Source of the DNA: Crocodylus rhombifer
Taxonomy: Eukaryota; Chordata; Crocodylia; Crocodylidae
Assembly: GCA_038503035.1 (NCBI GenBank)
Contig: JAVSML010001006.1
Coordinates: 1-64,000 of the forward strand
Length of the DNA: 64,000 nt
Direction: 5' to 3'
Shown here: in pieces, positions 21,243 to 33,542 of the stretch
How the letters are laid out: each line of letters begins with the position of its first letter
How positions within the stretch are numbered: the first letter of the stretch is position 1
Position numbers and translations under genes: made by a program
The notes under the pieces: generated by a model
Told to the model about the DNA's origin: nothing
The model's database searches: none
What the model saw: only the letters and a program-made list of their open reading frames with translations

Positions 21243-23534
21243 AACACAGCTGAAAAGGAAAAAAGCTTCAGAGAGAGGGACAGCAAGCTGCCAGTAGACA
21301 GGTAGTAGAGGCAGGAGGAGAACCCAGGCCTTTTGACTCCTATTCATGACCTTATACACTAAACACATGGACTCCTTCTATAAAATGTGGGCAGTAATAG
21401 TCACACTGCAGAAGTTATGCGATTAACTGACGTTTATAAATAGGCCTGGGAGGATTTGATATTTTAAAGTCTTGACTGTATTTCAACAAAAAACAATTGA
21501 GACGTATTTCTAATGCATTTTTCATTGGTCTTTTTTCTGCCCTTCAAGGGTTTTAGAAAAAAAACCACCTTCAAATACTAACTGTAATTTATTCAGAATG
21601 GAACAAGCCTGATTCTTTTCTCGTGGAGCTATTTACATTTGTGCAAGCATGGGGAGAAAGGATATGACAGATCACCGATCAGAATTCTCCACTTCTATTC
21701 AGCAAGAGCAGCATTTTACACCTGTGCTTTCTAGGTAAAAATGATGGTACAAAATCTCTCTTGAGGATTTCCAGCTGTAGAAGAAGCTATCATGGGGAAA
21801 AAAAACAGGCACATACAGAGCCTCAATGAAGGAAACACTCTAGTCTTCCTCTTTGAAAAAGTCTTTCCCTCGTAGCAACACTGACACCTCCGTTTTCACC
21901 CCCCAAAATATCCCCCTTCCCTCCAAATATCTGGAAGCAAATCAACCACCCCCCACAAAAATCCTACCCCAACAAGAGATTTGACGCTGAGAGGGGGAAA
22001 GTGACAGTCACTCTATGAAGTCCATTCTGGACTGTGCTATTGCTATGGATTGACATGGCAGGTCTTTACATATTACAACGATGGACAGCTGTAAGACAGA
22101 GAATAGAGACAGACACAAAGTAGTGAAAATTCAGGGGCTATGGCTCCAGGAGTCCAAATTTATAGCAGATGATGAAACAGGATCATCCTATCTGACGAGG
22201 ACATTTCATCATAATTAGAGTTACTTGAAGAAATTTTAGTGGAATTCTGTTCTGCTGGAATATGCCATTCCACTGAAATGAGAACACTTTGTGAAACTGG
22301 GTTGATTATGCTGGAATTTTGTATTGGAAGGAAAGAGGGGAAGAAGATATTCTGACTATGTCAAAATGTTCTGTGTCGACACAGCAGGCATGAAATGGTT
22401 TGAGTTCTCAGGTGGAAAGGACTTTTTGTTCCAAAATATTTATTTTGCAATAGATACCATAGAGCATAATGCAAAATAAAAAAAATCACAAGTCAAAACA
22501 AAAATGTTCTGATTGACTCAATTCATTTTTTTTAAATTTGCCTTTGCAGGTACTTTCAAAATGGTTTAGTTTTCATACTAATTTACAATGACACCAAACT
22601 GCAAAATCCCCAAATTATCTATAAAACAGAACTTATGTCTGCTTCACAACTTTTATAATAATAATTTATGACTGAGTGCCCCAGGTAAAACTGAGAGTTG
22701 AAAAGGTAGCTGGTTACCTACAACTGGCAACACAATGGCATATTATGTTGTTGTCTTTTCAGCTCTGTAATTTATTACAGAATTCATTAGAACTCATTGT
22801 CACAGGGGATTGGTGAGGCTGAGGATTTAGCAAGACTCAAAGGACTGGACACTCATTCATGTAACAAGATCTTCTAGTGTTACAAGAGTTAATGCTAATA
22901 AATACTTTGGAAGGCATATTAAACACTGTGCTTCAGAGTTTAAGTCAATCTCTATGTATTAGAGAGCAGAATGAAACCTGATGTGCGGCTAAGGTCAGCT
23001 TGTATTTGCCAGATATGGAATTATTATGCCTTTCTCTGTTTCTGGCCTTTGTCAGAGACATGAAACTGGGCTAGATGGACCCTGGGCCTAACTCAATCTC
23101 CTGTTTTCCTTCCCACAGGATTTATTGTCTTCAGCTGTGTCCCTGTGATACAGAAAAATCTAGAATTTCCCACATTTAAGGCTAGATCCTGCATGAGTTT
23201 CATGTGATTAGGCTCCTATACAGTGCAAATCTCAATGATGGGGTAGGGCTTTCATCAAAGATGACACATGAGGCAAGCTGAGAATCTGGAATGGAAGACC
23301 CTTCTGTGTTTGTACAGGGCCTGTCAGAACGTGACTGCTCCATTGGCAGGGCCCCTAGGAGTGATGGTAACACAAATACAATATGACAACCATTGAAAGA
23401 ATAGTTGTTATTATTACAACAGCAACATTTACACTGGGAAAAGAGCATGTCCTTTTTAGTAATATTAAATATAATGTACAGTTATCCAAAAGAACTCACT
23501 GTTGCGATACATGGAAGCAAACAATTTAATAGCA
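21243..23534. other. Intron 7, AT-rich, old repeats
   Basis: A MIR-like piece at 21260-21370 (cagtagacaggtagtagagg, aggagaacccaggcc). An antisense copy of the ancient amniote repeat at 23290-23445 (ttgtacagggcctgtcagaa, ggcagggcccctaggagtga, then a ttattattac tail). Otherwise nothing recognised. Confidence 0.5.
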
Positions 23535-23696
23535 TGGAAAACTAGAATCTATATGAAGTGAGGATTCTCCAATAATATCATCCTTTAAAAAAATATTTTC
23601 CTAGTACTGTAATTGGAACTTCCACAAACGGCCCTTTTTTTTTTAAAGGATGATATTATTGGAGAATCCTCACTTCATATAGATTCTAGTTTTCCA
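23535..23696. repeat. Perfect 59-bp inverted repeat, 44-bp spacer
   Basis: 23535-23593 and 23638-23696 are exact reverse complements over all 59 bases (checked base by base), for instance actagaatctatatgaagtg on the left. The inner ends are A7 and T10 runs. No target duplication is visible, and the interior is unrelated to other repeats here. Confidence 0.97.
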
Positions 23697-24317
23697 GAAT
23701 ACCCACTCTTTTTCATCTTGACCACATCCTACACAATGAGTAGGACCATTGGGAAAAGTAGGTACTGATTCAATAGGCTGCTAAGTAAGTCAGCAAACGA
23801 ATAGTTTTCGTTGGTCAAGCTCATGGCTCACTGCTCGTTTTGCTGTATATTGATCTTGGTAGAGTAATAATTATTTTTTGTGCTAAGCAGTGGTGTGTAA
23901 TTAGTACCCTGGGGCCAAATTCATCCCTAGGGCAACTCTGTTGACATCTGACAAAACAGTTACAAAAGGAGGACATGAACTTGTTTTGGCCATTGAAGCA
24001 TCTGAGAAGACTTACAACAAAGTAACTTTTATTCCAAAATAAAGTGCCCATGTTATATACTGGGTTATTCCCGTATAGTGAAGTTGGTCAATTTCTCTAT
24101 GCCGCCAAAGCCTGAGACACGAACTGGGGCCCATTTTCAAAATGGAAAATCCCTACTGACCTTTTGCCTGTGTCAGTCAACCACAGCTCTTTCAAGCTGG
24201 TCAATCAAAACTGAGGCACTGGTAGACACTGGTGAAAATGTAGGTTTATGTATCCTACCTTTTGCTAAGCAGTGAATTAGTGACTGACTCAGGGCTGTAA
24301 TTATTTGCATTACAGTG
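23697..24317. other. Intron 7, nothing recognised
   Basis: Sequence between the inverted repeat and MITE D; no feature seen. Confidence 0.6.
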
Positions 24318-24855
24318 GGTGCATTTACACATTTATTAATTTGCATCTAAACATTTATTAATGCACATTAAATTTAGTTCCTCCAGGCACCTATACACAA
24401 GACTGGAGGCTGCTGTGTCACACCGGAGTTCCAGCATGTCGGAGCAGAATCGATTAATCAAGTGTGCTGGAGCGTGACAAGTACTGCACTCCAGCAGCCT
24501 CCTGCATCATGTGTATCAGCGTATCCACACTTAAAAAATGGTGGCGGGGCCACTTGAACTAAAGCTTGTTGAGTGAGCTTTAGGTCAAAGCATCCCTACT
24601 ATTTTTAAGCGTGGGGATGCTGATACACAAGACGCACCAATGCTTTAATTACAGTGGCTCTCGGAGCCACTCTAATTAAAGTGCCACCTTACCCCAGCCC
24701 CCAAAGCACATGTAAACTTGCCCTCTATTGGGAGGTAGTAGAAAAAGGTGCATTAGCCTATTTTAATGCACATGAGTGAAAGCACACTTTTTTTGTAATG
24801 CTTTAATGCACATAAATAGCCTAACGCTCATTGAAGCACACATGTAGACATACCC
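24318..24855. mobile_element. GGG-TCTACA MITE, copy D
   Basis: Ends GGGTGCATTTACACATTTAT and (inward) GGGTATGTCTACATGTGTGC. AGT flanks both sides (3-bp duplication). 538 bp with internal fold-back words (actggaggctgctg against cagcagcctcc; gtatcagc against gctgatac). Confidence 0.8.
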
Positions 24856-25027
24856 AGTGTCACCTAAAAGCCCCTATGTCACCTTACTGACATAGCCCTG
24901 CCAGCAAATGCCTCATTGTAGGTAAGCCAAGTATCTGCTTACAGGGTTGGCTGTTGTAGCTCTACCAGCCAATCCACTCTGGTGTAGACAATTCCTGAGA
25001 CACAGAGCAACGGACAGATTCAAAAAT

Positions 25028-25195
25028 GTATTTAGGGGCTTAAAAATGCAGGTAGATGCTTGGTGGGATTTACAAAGATGTTTCAGTGAATCAGGCATCA
25101 CATTCCTTCTGACTCAACAAGAATTAGCTTAAAAGAATTTAAACTTCTTAAGCACTTTCGTAAATCCCGCCAGGTACCTAAACAATTTTGCAAAT
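25028..25195. repeat. Fold-back repeat around gtgggatttac
   Basis: Left ttggtgggatttacaaagat pairs with right actttcgtaaatcccgcca in inverted order, with outer taggggctt / aggtacctaa. Resembles a common reptile palindromic repeat (from memory). Confidence 0.5.
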
Positions 25196-25689
25196 TTGCA
25201 AGGTAATTTATCATGCAGACCACAGATCCTAGGTTTCCTGAAGCCAGGACAGGCCTCAACCACAAACCCATTCTTCCTTCCTGCAAAGGCAATATTTCAG
25301 AATCCTAGCTACAACCTTCGTCCATTTAACCACACTGACTCTTCAAGCAGCCTCCACTAGAACAAACATTAATATCTTTTCCTCCTTCTAGCCTAGCTTA
25401 TCTTATGGTCTTTGAACACTTGTCCTTTTCTCCCCCTGTAATACACGTCTGGCAGATCTGAGATAAAAAAAACAACTCTTCAGAGAAATTGCCAGGGGGC
25501 AGCACAAACTGGACAGGTTTCACTCTGGGCAAGACAGAGATCCATTAGATGTAACTTTGCATGCAGTCTTTGGAGGGTGAAAAATCTAAGTGGAAGATTA
25601 GTGGGGAAAGATTGTAATGGCATTACCTTTTTTTGAACTCCTAGGCCTGTCAATAACAAAGTTAAAACTCCTGTATTCATGTTTAGGCA

Positions 25690-25795
25690 TCTAAAAGGAG
25701 CCTAATTTTCAGAGGCGATGAGCACTTGAAGCTTCCATGAAGGACAACAGGATCCGTGGGTGTTCAGTTCTTCTGAAAATCAGGCCATTTTACTG
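25690..25795. repeat. Fold-back repeat around ttttcagaggcgatgagca
   Basis: cctaattttcagaggcgatg on the left and gttcttctgaaaatcagg on the right are inverted copies. Worn member of a widespread amniote palindromic repeat. Confidence 0.5.
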
Positions 25796-27386
25796 GGGTG
25801 TCTCCATCTGGATTTAGGAGCCTTGGCTGGCAGATGGACTTCCCCACCATATCCCCATATTTTCTTGCTTGCTCACCCCCAAACTCCCATCTAGCCATAC
25901 TCACCAGAAGTGAGCCTTCTGGGCTACAGCTCTGAGCTGCAGATGCAGCCTCTCCCGTTCAAGCTGTAGAAACCTGCATGTGTAGTTGTACAGGTTCCCT
26001 GGCTCAGTCCTGGTATGTCAGCCTGGAAAATCAGGCCTGTTTCTGAGGCCTCATCTACAGGGGAGGGGGAAATTTCCTAGTAACTCTGGTGGAGTAGCTA
26101 CTCTGGTTATAACTCCCCCATGTGGACACTTACTGCTAAATCCTAATTCGCTTTATGTATGTAAGTGGTACATATGTATACATGTAACTGCAGTTTTTGG
26201 CATTCATATACAGGTTGGGATTTTCTTTTCCCCTCTAGCAACATAGAATCACCCTCCATGGATCCCTGCGGGGAAACAAGACGGAGAAGGAAGAGGCCCC
26301 CCACACTTGTTAGGGCAACCACTTAGTGGTTAAGGTACATGTCCACAGAGCTGAACACCCAGGAAGGTACCCACAGCACCTTGCATTTAATAGTCAATGA
26401 ATAAACAGCACTGAGAAGCCTTCTTCCTCAAAGGGAGCAGGAGAAGAACCCAGGATCCCTTCACATTGGTGTCAACATTCATCTCATCAAGCCACACTCT
26501 CTGTAGTGTGTATCTTTCCTCCTGGCTCCAGATATCTCCCTCTCTTGGCTGCCCAGTGGGCCAACTTCAGGAGAAGAGTTGGAGGCAGGGATGGGTAAAG
26601 CCTGGCCTATGACTTAGTGATAGAGTATTTTTCAGGAAAGGAAGAGATGCAGGTTCAAACCCTTCTGGGTAAAAGGGACCTAGAGTCTTCTGTTTCTTAG
26701 GCAAAAGCCCTAACTGCTCAGCTACTGGGACTAAAAACCAACAGTACCTTCTTTCAGTGTCTGGCCCCCACTAGTCACGGGTTTTACTCAGATAAAATTA
26801 TGTGCTTTGCCTGGGTTGCCATGTGTACTTGGGAGACTCTGTTTCCTTGTATAGCTTTCTGGCTGGAGCACAGACCTATTGAGCATAATCAGCACAGGCA
26901 ATGCTGAACTGCAAACTATGTGCAAGCGCCCCAAACTGCAATTATGCAGCTACATATGTGATAGTTGGGCACATAAAGCAAAACAGGATTTAGCCCTTCA
27001 TTACAGAACAATTCCTCTGCTCCCAAAGGGGAGCAACTATTGTGAAACAGCCACTTTTATTTCAGACTAGACATTCATACAGATTTATCCTGGTATACCC
27101 ATGTTTCTTTTTTCAATACAATTTTGTTTCAGCGCCAAATTGGTTCTGAATTAAGTTTCAAATTTCAACTGAGCACAGCTCATTCAAGTCTGTGTGGCGC
27201 TACCACCGGCAAGTATCTTACCTCACAGCTTCCTCAGTCTGGGGCTTCAGATACTCACAAATGGCAGGCATCCTATGTGCAAGCCCTGAACCCAGAGGCC
27301 TTGGAGTAAAGGTTCCCCCTAGTCTCACTTGACCCTAGTCGAAAAGCTGAAGAAGCAAGCTAGGGGGAAAGCCCAAAAGTGATCCC
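25796..27386. other. Intron 7, nothing recognised
   Basis: Only faint MIR-like words (26400-26480, 26640-26720). No exon seen. Confidence 0.5.
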
Positions 27387-27572
27387 CTACCCCAAGGTCT
27401 GGAACAGCCTGCCATCGGAGGTGGTTCAAGCACCTAGTCTGAACACCTTCAAGAGTAAATTGGATGCTTATCTTGCTGGGATCCTATGACCCCAGCTGAC
27501 TTCCTGGCCTTTGGGCGGGGGGCTGGACTCGATGATCTCCCGAGGTCCCTTCCAGCCCTAATGTCTATGTCT
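27387..27572 (+). mobile_element. CR1 3' end
   Basis: aaggtctggaacagcctgcc, ggttcaagcacctagtctga, agctgacttcctggcctttg, then aggtcccttccagccctaat and gtctatgtctat mark the UTR and tail. Confidence 0.92.
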
Positions 27573-28465
27573 ATCACCATAAATTGTGTAGTGGAAATCC
27601 TTGCATCTGCAAGCATTTGTAGTCCCATGTACCTGGCAGGGGAAATACCCTTCTCCTCAGCCTTGAATGACTTGATGTAATTAGAAGGTGAAGGCTTATC
27701 CCAGGTATAGCTAGGCTGTGAAGACAAGCCATGGGCTCTCATAGCCTCCAGAACAGCCCTGAGACTTTTGGATTAGCTCATCCTTTTGAGGAGTTCGAAT
27801 CACAACCTCTGAGCCTGCATAGCCTCACCCACTAGCCATCTAGGGCTCTGGCCCTCCCCTTCCCACTTTCTATAGCTCAGAAATGAACTGTAGGGTGTCA
27901 ATCCAGCTAGGAATAGGATAGGGTTGACCCCATTGCATCCAGGAAACCTCTGCGGTGCAGGGAAGGATTAGTTAGCTCACTGGCTCTTGTGCAAGTTGTG
28001 GGTGTTCAGCATATCTCAGAGCTGGCCCTGACCCAGCACATGCCCCAGCTCCTAGTCCCCTGACTCATTCCAAACTGTCCTTGCAGGGACCTCAGGGACA
28101 CGAACAGCCTTTCTCTCTTAGCAGCAAAGTTCAGTAAGTGGCTTTTCTGCAGGATGGGCCATATGGACATTCTTTGGAACCTTGTCCTTCATGTCCTTCA
28201 CCACTGCTACTGATAGTCTGGCTTTGGCTACCACCACAGCGGGGAGGAAGGAGGCCTTTTCCTAATTGTGCATCTCCCTGTTTGCCTGACACTGTCCCAA
28301 GGACTCAGACTGGCAACAGGCTCCTCCCTGCCGTAAAGCCCTATCCAGGGGCCTCTGTCTATAACTTGTGTCCTTTTAAATGGCTTCCCTGCACATTACA
28401 CATACATTGCAGCTACTTTTAATAAGTCCCTTTCCTACTACACCAAAGGAACACCTCCATGTGGC
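27573..28465. other. Intron 7, nothing recognised
   Basis: No exon or repeat recognised. Confidence 0.55.
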
Positions 28466-28660
28466 TCAGATTAATATCAATAACAACAACAATAATACCA
28501 GGAAAGCTGTTATTGTTTTGTTGCTGCTGTTGTTGTAACTATGTTTATTACAGCAGTGGCCAACCAAGAATGTGGGTCCATTGTGCTAGGTGCTGTACAT
28601 TCACAGAATAGCGACTGCCTGCTGTCCCAAATAGCTCAATAGATGAGACAGACCCAGGGA
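28466..28660 (+). repeat. Ancient amniote repeat with AAC/AAT head
   Basis: aataacaacaacaataat then ttattgttttgttgctgctg can fold on each other; ccattgtgctaggtgctgta and acagacccagggagagg follow. Sense copy of the family at 23290 and 60390. Confidence 0.55.
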
Positions 28661-28791
28661 GAGGAGGAGACAGAACACACCACCATAATGAATAATGGCA
28701 GCAGATGTTAGTTCCACAGGTGTTTTATGGTGGGAGGGATATTTTAAAAGGAAGGGGTTGGTTAAGTGGAAGTAAAGGGAAGGGAAGCAGT

Positions 28792-29213
28792 TGGCATGTC
28801 TACACGTGTGTTTATGTGCGCCTAAACTTAATACGTATTTACTTAAGGCACATTAAGGCAATGTAGGGGCTCACTAATGCACATTATAGCACATTCAATT
28901 TAGTCACAAATAGCTAAGTCGCATTAGCACACGTGCAGATGCACTAATACACATTAACATGATGTGTATCTGTTGACGCACACTGCATTAATGAGCATTA
29001 GCATCTCTACATATGCGCTAATGCGACCTAGATATTCACGCCTAAATTTGATACCTGCTTTACGCAGGTATCAAATTCAGGCTCACATAGCCTTAAATCA
29101 ACATTTTTAAGACACATTAAGGGGGTGCATGTGTAGACATGTGCTCTTAATGTGCCTTAAAAATGGCGATTTTAGGCTAAGCCCACTTAAAAGAGGCATG
29201 TGTAGATGTGCCC
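28792..29213. mobile_element. GGG-TCTACA MITE, copy E
   Basis: Ends TGGCATGTCTACACGTGTGT (first G mutated) and (inward) GGGCACATCTACACATGC, flanked by AGT on both sides. Interior palindrome at 29045-29077 (aatttgatacctgc, inverted after 5 bases). Confidence 0.8.
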
Positions 29214-30355
29214 AGTTTGGAGGACTGGGCATGACCAAAAGGTGTAAAGGGAGGAGCTATGGAGTGATGCTGAGGGGGCAAGATAGTGAGTTTGGGAGAG
29301 CGCTGGAGCAAAGAACCAATCAGAACAGGGCAAAGAAAATCCATGTTAGGTGATTATTCAGACTCATGCATTGTTTGTGGTCCCAGACCTAAAGAACCGA
29401 ATGGAAGCCATAAAAGATTTCGAAATACTTGGCACCCACAGCTTGGAGCCAGGCTTTCAAAAGTGCTCTGAAATTAGCATCCTTCATTGTGACCCTTAAG
29501 GCTGGATGTTCAACATCCCAAGTTGTTTTCTAAGGGCTGTTGCCCTTCTGTGACTTCTGATCAATTTTGCAAATGGTGCCCTATGTGCCCACATGTGTGT
29601 CAACAGACCTGGTTCTTCTCTCACTTACATCAGCATAATTTGGGGTAATTCTACTGAATTGATATTGATATCAAATTGGGGTGAATGAGAGGAAAATTAG
29701 GCCCAGAAATTCACTGCACTTGTGTGGTTCTCACTCAAGCACAAAGATGCCAAAATTTGAGTCTCATGGTTTTTGGCATTTTTCTTAAAGTCTCAGCTCT
29801 CGGAGCCAAAGATCATTTGAAAATCTCAGCTTTCATTAAGAAAAAAATACATTGCTAACTCTTGTAGTTATCAAGAAAAGCCTGAAAATAGTATCTCTTC
29901 AGGATTACAACACTGAAAGGCAACTTAAAGAAATATATTATTTTATAAAAATCTCACCTTTTTTAAAGTTGATCTCACAATTGTTGTGGGGCTAACTCCC
30001 TTTTTTTTGAACAGCTGGGGCTGCTACTATTGCAAATGAAATGTTAACTAATTCAGCCTCACATTCCAGATGTTACCTCACAGTCCAGATAAGCAGGTTT
30101 TAGCCTCCTTTCCAGCTGGGGATATTGTGGCCCAGGGTGGGTAAAGTGATTTGCCAAAGGCCATATGGTGCATTGGTACCAGAGCAGGGACAGTGATAAC
30201 AGGGTTCAGATTCCTAGTTCATTACTCTATACAATTTGCATGGATTTCATGGCTCACTGAAGACGGTTCCAATATGCTTATATGCTTGATTAGGATGGCT
30301 CAATATGAATATCCCCATTTTATAAATGAGAAAACAAAGGCAACATGGAGTGTAG
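29214..30355. other. Intron 7, old repeats
   Basis: 29605-29705 is a worn member of the palindromic ttacatcagcataatttggg family. MIR-like words occur at 30120-30190 and at 30285-30345 (atatccccattttataaatg); the latter is cut by the hAT insertion at 30356. Confidence 0.5.
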
Positions 30356-30633
30356 TACGGCTGTACGAAATGGAAGCGTTCTGTTTTGACCAGTGTTTTG
30401 ATGTTTCGATGGAATAGTATTTCATTTTGACTTTTGTTTAAAGTCGAAACAGCTGTTCCTTTTCGTTCCGTCAAAACATTTTGCCGTTTCAACCCTGTTT
30501 CGACGTTTCGCCCATAGGATATAATGGGGAAGGTCAAAACAGGCTATAACTTTGTCATTTCTGGCCAGATTTGTATGAAACTTGCAGGCATGGTAGCTCC
30601 TTACCGCTGTAGCTTACCACTACATCAGAAGTG

Positions 30634-31200
30634 TACATCTAGGGCTTGGTGAACAACTATTCACTACGGCACCCTTGGGGAAAACTAGGAGTAATGGTCA
30701 CAAACTCTTGGAAGATTGTTTCAGGCTCAACATTAGGAAAATATACTTCACAACTAGGGTGTCCAGACTGTGACCATTACTCCTAGTTTTCCCCAAGGGT
30801 GCCCTGGTGAACAGTTGTTCACGGAGCCCTAGATGTAGCTGCTACCAAGTCCCTGCTCAGCCTTCTCTTTTTCAGGCTGAAGACTCCCAGGTCTCTCAGC
30901 CTTTCTTCATATGGCTTGCCATGCAAGTCTCTGATCATACAAGTGGCCCTTCTCTGGACTCTCTCAAGCTTTACCACATCCTTGTTAAGGTGTGGAGCCC
31001 AGAACTGGACGCAGTACTCCAGCTGCAGTCTCACCAATGCTGAGAAGAGCTGCGTAGAGCAAGAGAATCACATCTTTGCAATGGTTTTGCTGGAGATGCA
31101 TCAATTGATGCATGCCAGGGTATTGTTGGCCCTGCTGGCTACAGCATCACAATGCCAGCTCATGTCCATACTGTGGTCAATTATTACCCTCAGGTCTTGA
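30634..31200 (-). mobile_element. CR1 piece with inverted duplication, inside the hAT element
   Basis: 30769-31200 is antisense CR1 (lquote of ORF2 C-terminus on the minus strand: [56 protein letters not shown]). 30634-30702 is the same CR1 segment in sense, followed by sense UTR to about 30766. Arms 30634-30702 and 30769-30837 match at about 64 of 69 bases. Confidence 0.85.
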
Positions 31201-31263
31201 TGACAAGTGATGGGGGATCTTCAGTCCTGCTGCCTGATGAGAGGCAGCAGTTACACAAGCACC

Positions 31264-31980
31264 CATGTCATGAGTTTTGCCTGTCAGCAACTAGGGGTGC
31301 AGGGCCCCAGAACCCAGAACCCCTGCACCAATCTCCTCCACAGCTGACAGGCTTCGTGGCCTCAGCAGGGGCTACCATCCCTGCAGTTGTCACCCCGCTG
31401 CACCTTAACACAGTGTCACCCATGTCATGAGTTTTGCTTGTCCGCAGCTTGAGGTGCAGTTTCCCTCAAACCACTGCACCTATCTCCTTGAAACTTAGCA
31501 GGCTTTGTGGCCTCAGCAGGTGCTACCATCCCTGCAGTTTTGTCCCTGCTGTGGCTTAACACATACACGTGACATGAGTTTGCTTTCAGGATTTTGGGGT
31601 ACAGTTTCTCCAAACCCCCTGCACCTATCTCCTTGAAACATGGCAGGCTTTGTGGCCTCCGCAGGGGTTAGCATTCCTGTAGTTTTGATCCTGCTGCGGC
31701 TTAACACATACACGACACAAGTTTGGCTCTCAAGACTTTGGGGTGCAGTTTCTCCAAACCCCCTGAACCTATCTCCTTGAAACTTAGCATGCTTCGTGGC
31801 CTCCACAGGGGCTAGCAGGCCTGCAGTTTTGACTCCACTGTGTCTTAACACATACATATGACATGAGTTTTTCTCTCAAGAATTTGGGGTGCAGTTTCTC
31901 TGAACCCCCTGCACCTACCTTCTTGAAACATGGTAGGCTTTGTGGCCTCAGAAAGGGCTACTATGCCTGCATGTTTCATC
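31264..31980. repeat. Tandem array, about 5 units of 143-157 bp
   Basis: Units start near 31264, 31421, 31568, 31711 and 31857 with a gtcatgagttt/gacatgagttt word; each has a gcacctatctccttgaaac word and a ggctttgtggcctc word, and complete units end in cttaacaca. The last unit runs into the right inverted arm of the hAT element, which itself contains the unit's gtggcctcag..ctac segment. Confidence 0.92.
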
Positions 31981-32203
31981 CAAATCTGACTAGAAATGAC
32001 AAAGTTATAGACTGTTATACCCATTATATCCTATGGACAAAACGTCGAAACAGGGTCGAAATGACAAAACGTTTCGACTTGCCTTATATTGTTTCAAGGC
32101 TGTTTCGACCATATCTGTTTCATTTTGATTTTGCTGTTTCAACCTCAAAACAGGTCAAAACAGCGTTGAAACAAAACTGGTGGCAAAATTTCGGCCAGCC
32201 CTA

Positions 32204-33542
32204 GAGTGCAGTGCTTTGCTCAAGATTCTGAGGACGGACGGAGTTAGGGGAAAACTTAAGAACAGAATTAGGCTCCCATCTGTCTTCTCCACACAAGACT
32301 CACCCCATCTACAGAACACTGTCTGTGCCAGCTGTAGGAACTAGTGTCATTCAGGAGAGGAGAGACCCATAATTAAGAAGCATGTCACTAGATATAACAG
32401 CACCAACACTGGTCCTGACAGTCCCTGCCTGCTGCAGAGATTGTTCAGCATCTTTCAGGTTCCTGCATCCCAGATGAATTTTGGGCATTGCCAAGCACTG
32501 TTACAATGTCAATCGATGCAAATGCAAGGTACAGTACTACAGTTATTTTATTCCACAGGTCATGGCAAGTATGGGACAAACTGGAGCCAATACAGTCTTG
32601 TATAGTATGTGGCACTGAGTACCTGTGTGCATATGCACATACATCCATGCATAGCAGCATGAAAAGGAATAAATTCATAGGCTGATTGGTAGAAATGTCA
32701 TGATGGTCACTACAGGCTACATTTGGCACACCCGCACCCCCCATAATTTCATAAGGACAGTAGTGGTTACACCTAGATCCTCCTGCTTCAAAACTACAGA
32801 AATCTTTTTTCTGAAATAATAGAGAGGCAATGACAGGCAACTGAGCAGTGTCTCTGTTTGCATCTAGGTGCATATCTGTACACACATATGACTAGAATTC
32901 AGCTGCCAGAGCCGGGACCAGGTATGCCTAAAAATCTAGGCCCATTAAGATACCAAACTAAGAAGTAAGGTTTCCAAACAACTGTACCTGTTGGGTGCTG
33001 AGTTCTATTGAAAAACTGGCCCTGACTACAAGTGTTGAGCAGCTGGAAACGGTTGGAAAATCTGTCCCCTGGAGACTAGTCTTTGTATCCCACTTAAATT
33101 TCCCCAGCCCTCACTTCCTGCATTAAGCTCAGAATGCTGCACTGAGATGAGATGGGGAATTGCAATTCCTCTCTCTGCCCACACAAAGAGCTCCAGCCAT
33201 GCCCGCAGCCACATCCTGCTCTTCCCAGATCACTTTGCAATCATGATTTCCCCTGAAATTCTTCTTCCAGGCTTCCCTATGTCCTTCATTTCCTGTCTGG
33301 ATCAAAAAACCAAAGAGATATGAGCGAACCTCAGGGGTCTTCTATGCCCCAAACCCCTGCACTATTGCTCTGTACCACTCAGAATGCCTGATTTCTTTGA
33401 GCACCTTTACAGTACCCCACAGCAGAGGGACAAGTCAGACTCCTCCCTGACATGTCGCTTGCCCTTTCAGGGAGGTGCCCAATGGCCTGTTACCTAGCTA
33501 AGCATTAACATTTTATTACTAACAAGCATTTTGCAATACAGT
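32204..33542. other. Intron 7, nothing recognised beyond a SINE stub
   Basis: The first 50 bases are the continuation of the MIR-like SINE split by the hAT element (tgctttgctcaagattctga). 32930-33015 has worn palindromic-family words. No exon seen. Confidence 0.5.

Larger units (their letters stand above)
30356..32203. mobile_element. hAT-type element, 1.85 kb, composite
   Basis: Left end TACGGCTGTACGAAATGG, right end inward TAGGGCTGGCCGAAATTTTG. Inverted arms continue for about 240 bp (gtcgaaacag, atataatggg, ataactttgtcatttc, gcaggcat) at 30356-30600 and 31965-32203. Flanks gagtgtag (30348-30355) and gagtgcag (32204-32211) give an 8-bp duplication with one difference. Inside are a folded CR1 and five tandem units, but no transposase. 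It splits a MIR-like SINE. Confidence 0.82.

Noticed and set aside
31264..31980. CRISPR-like array
   Set aside because: Units are about 147 bp, similar throughout, without short repeats alternating with unique spacers, and lie in a vertebrate transposon.
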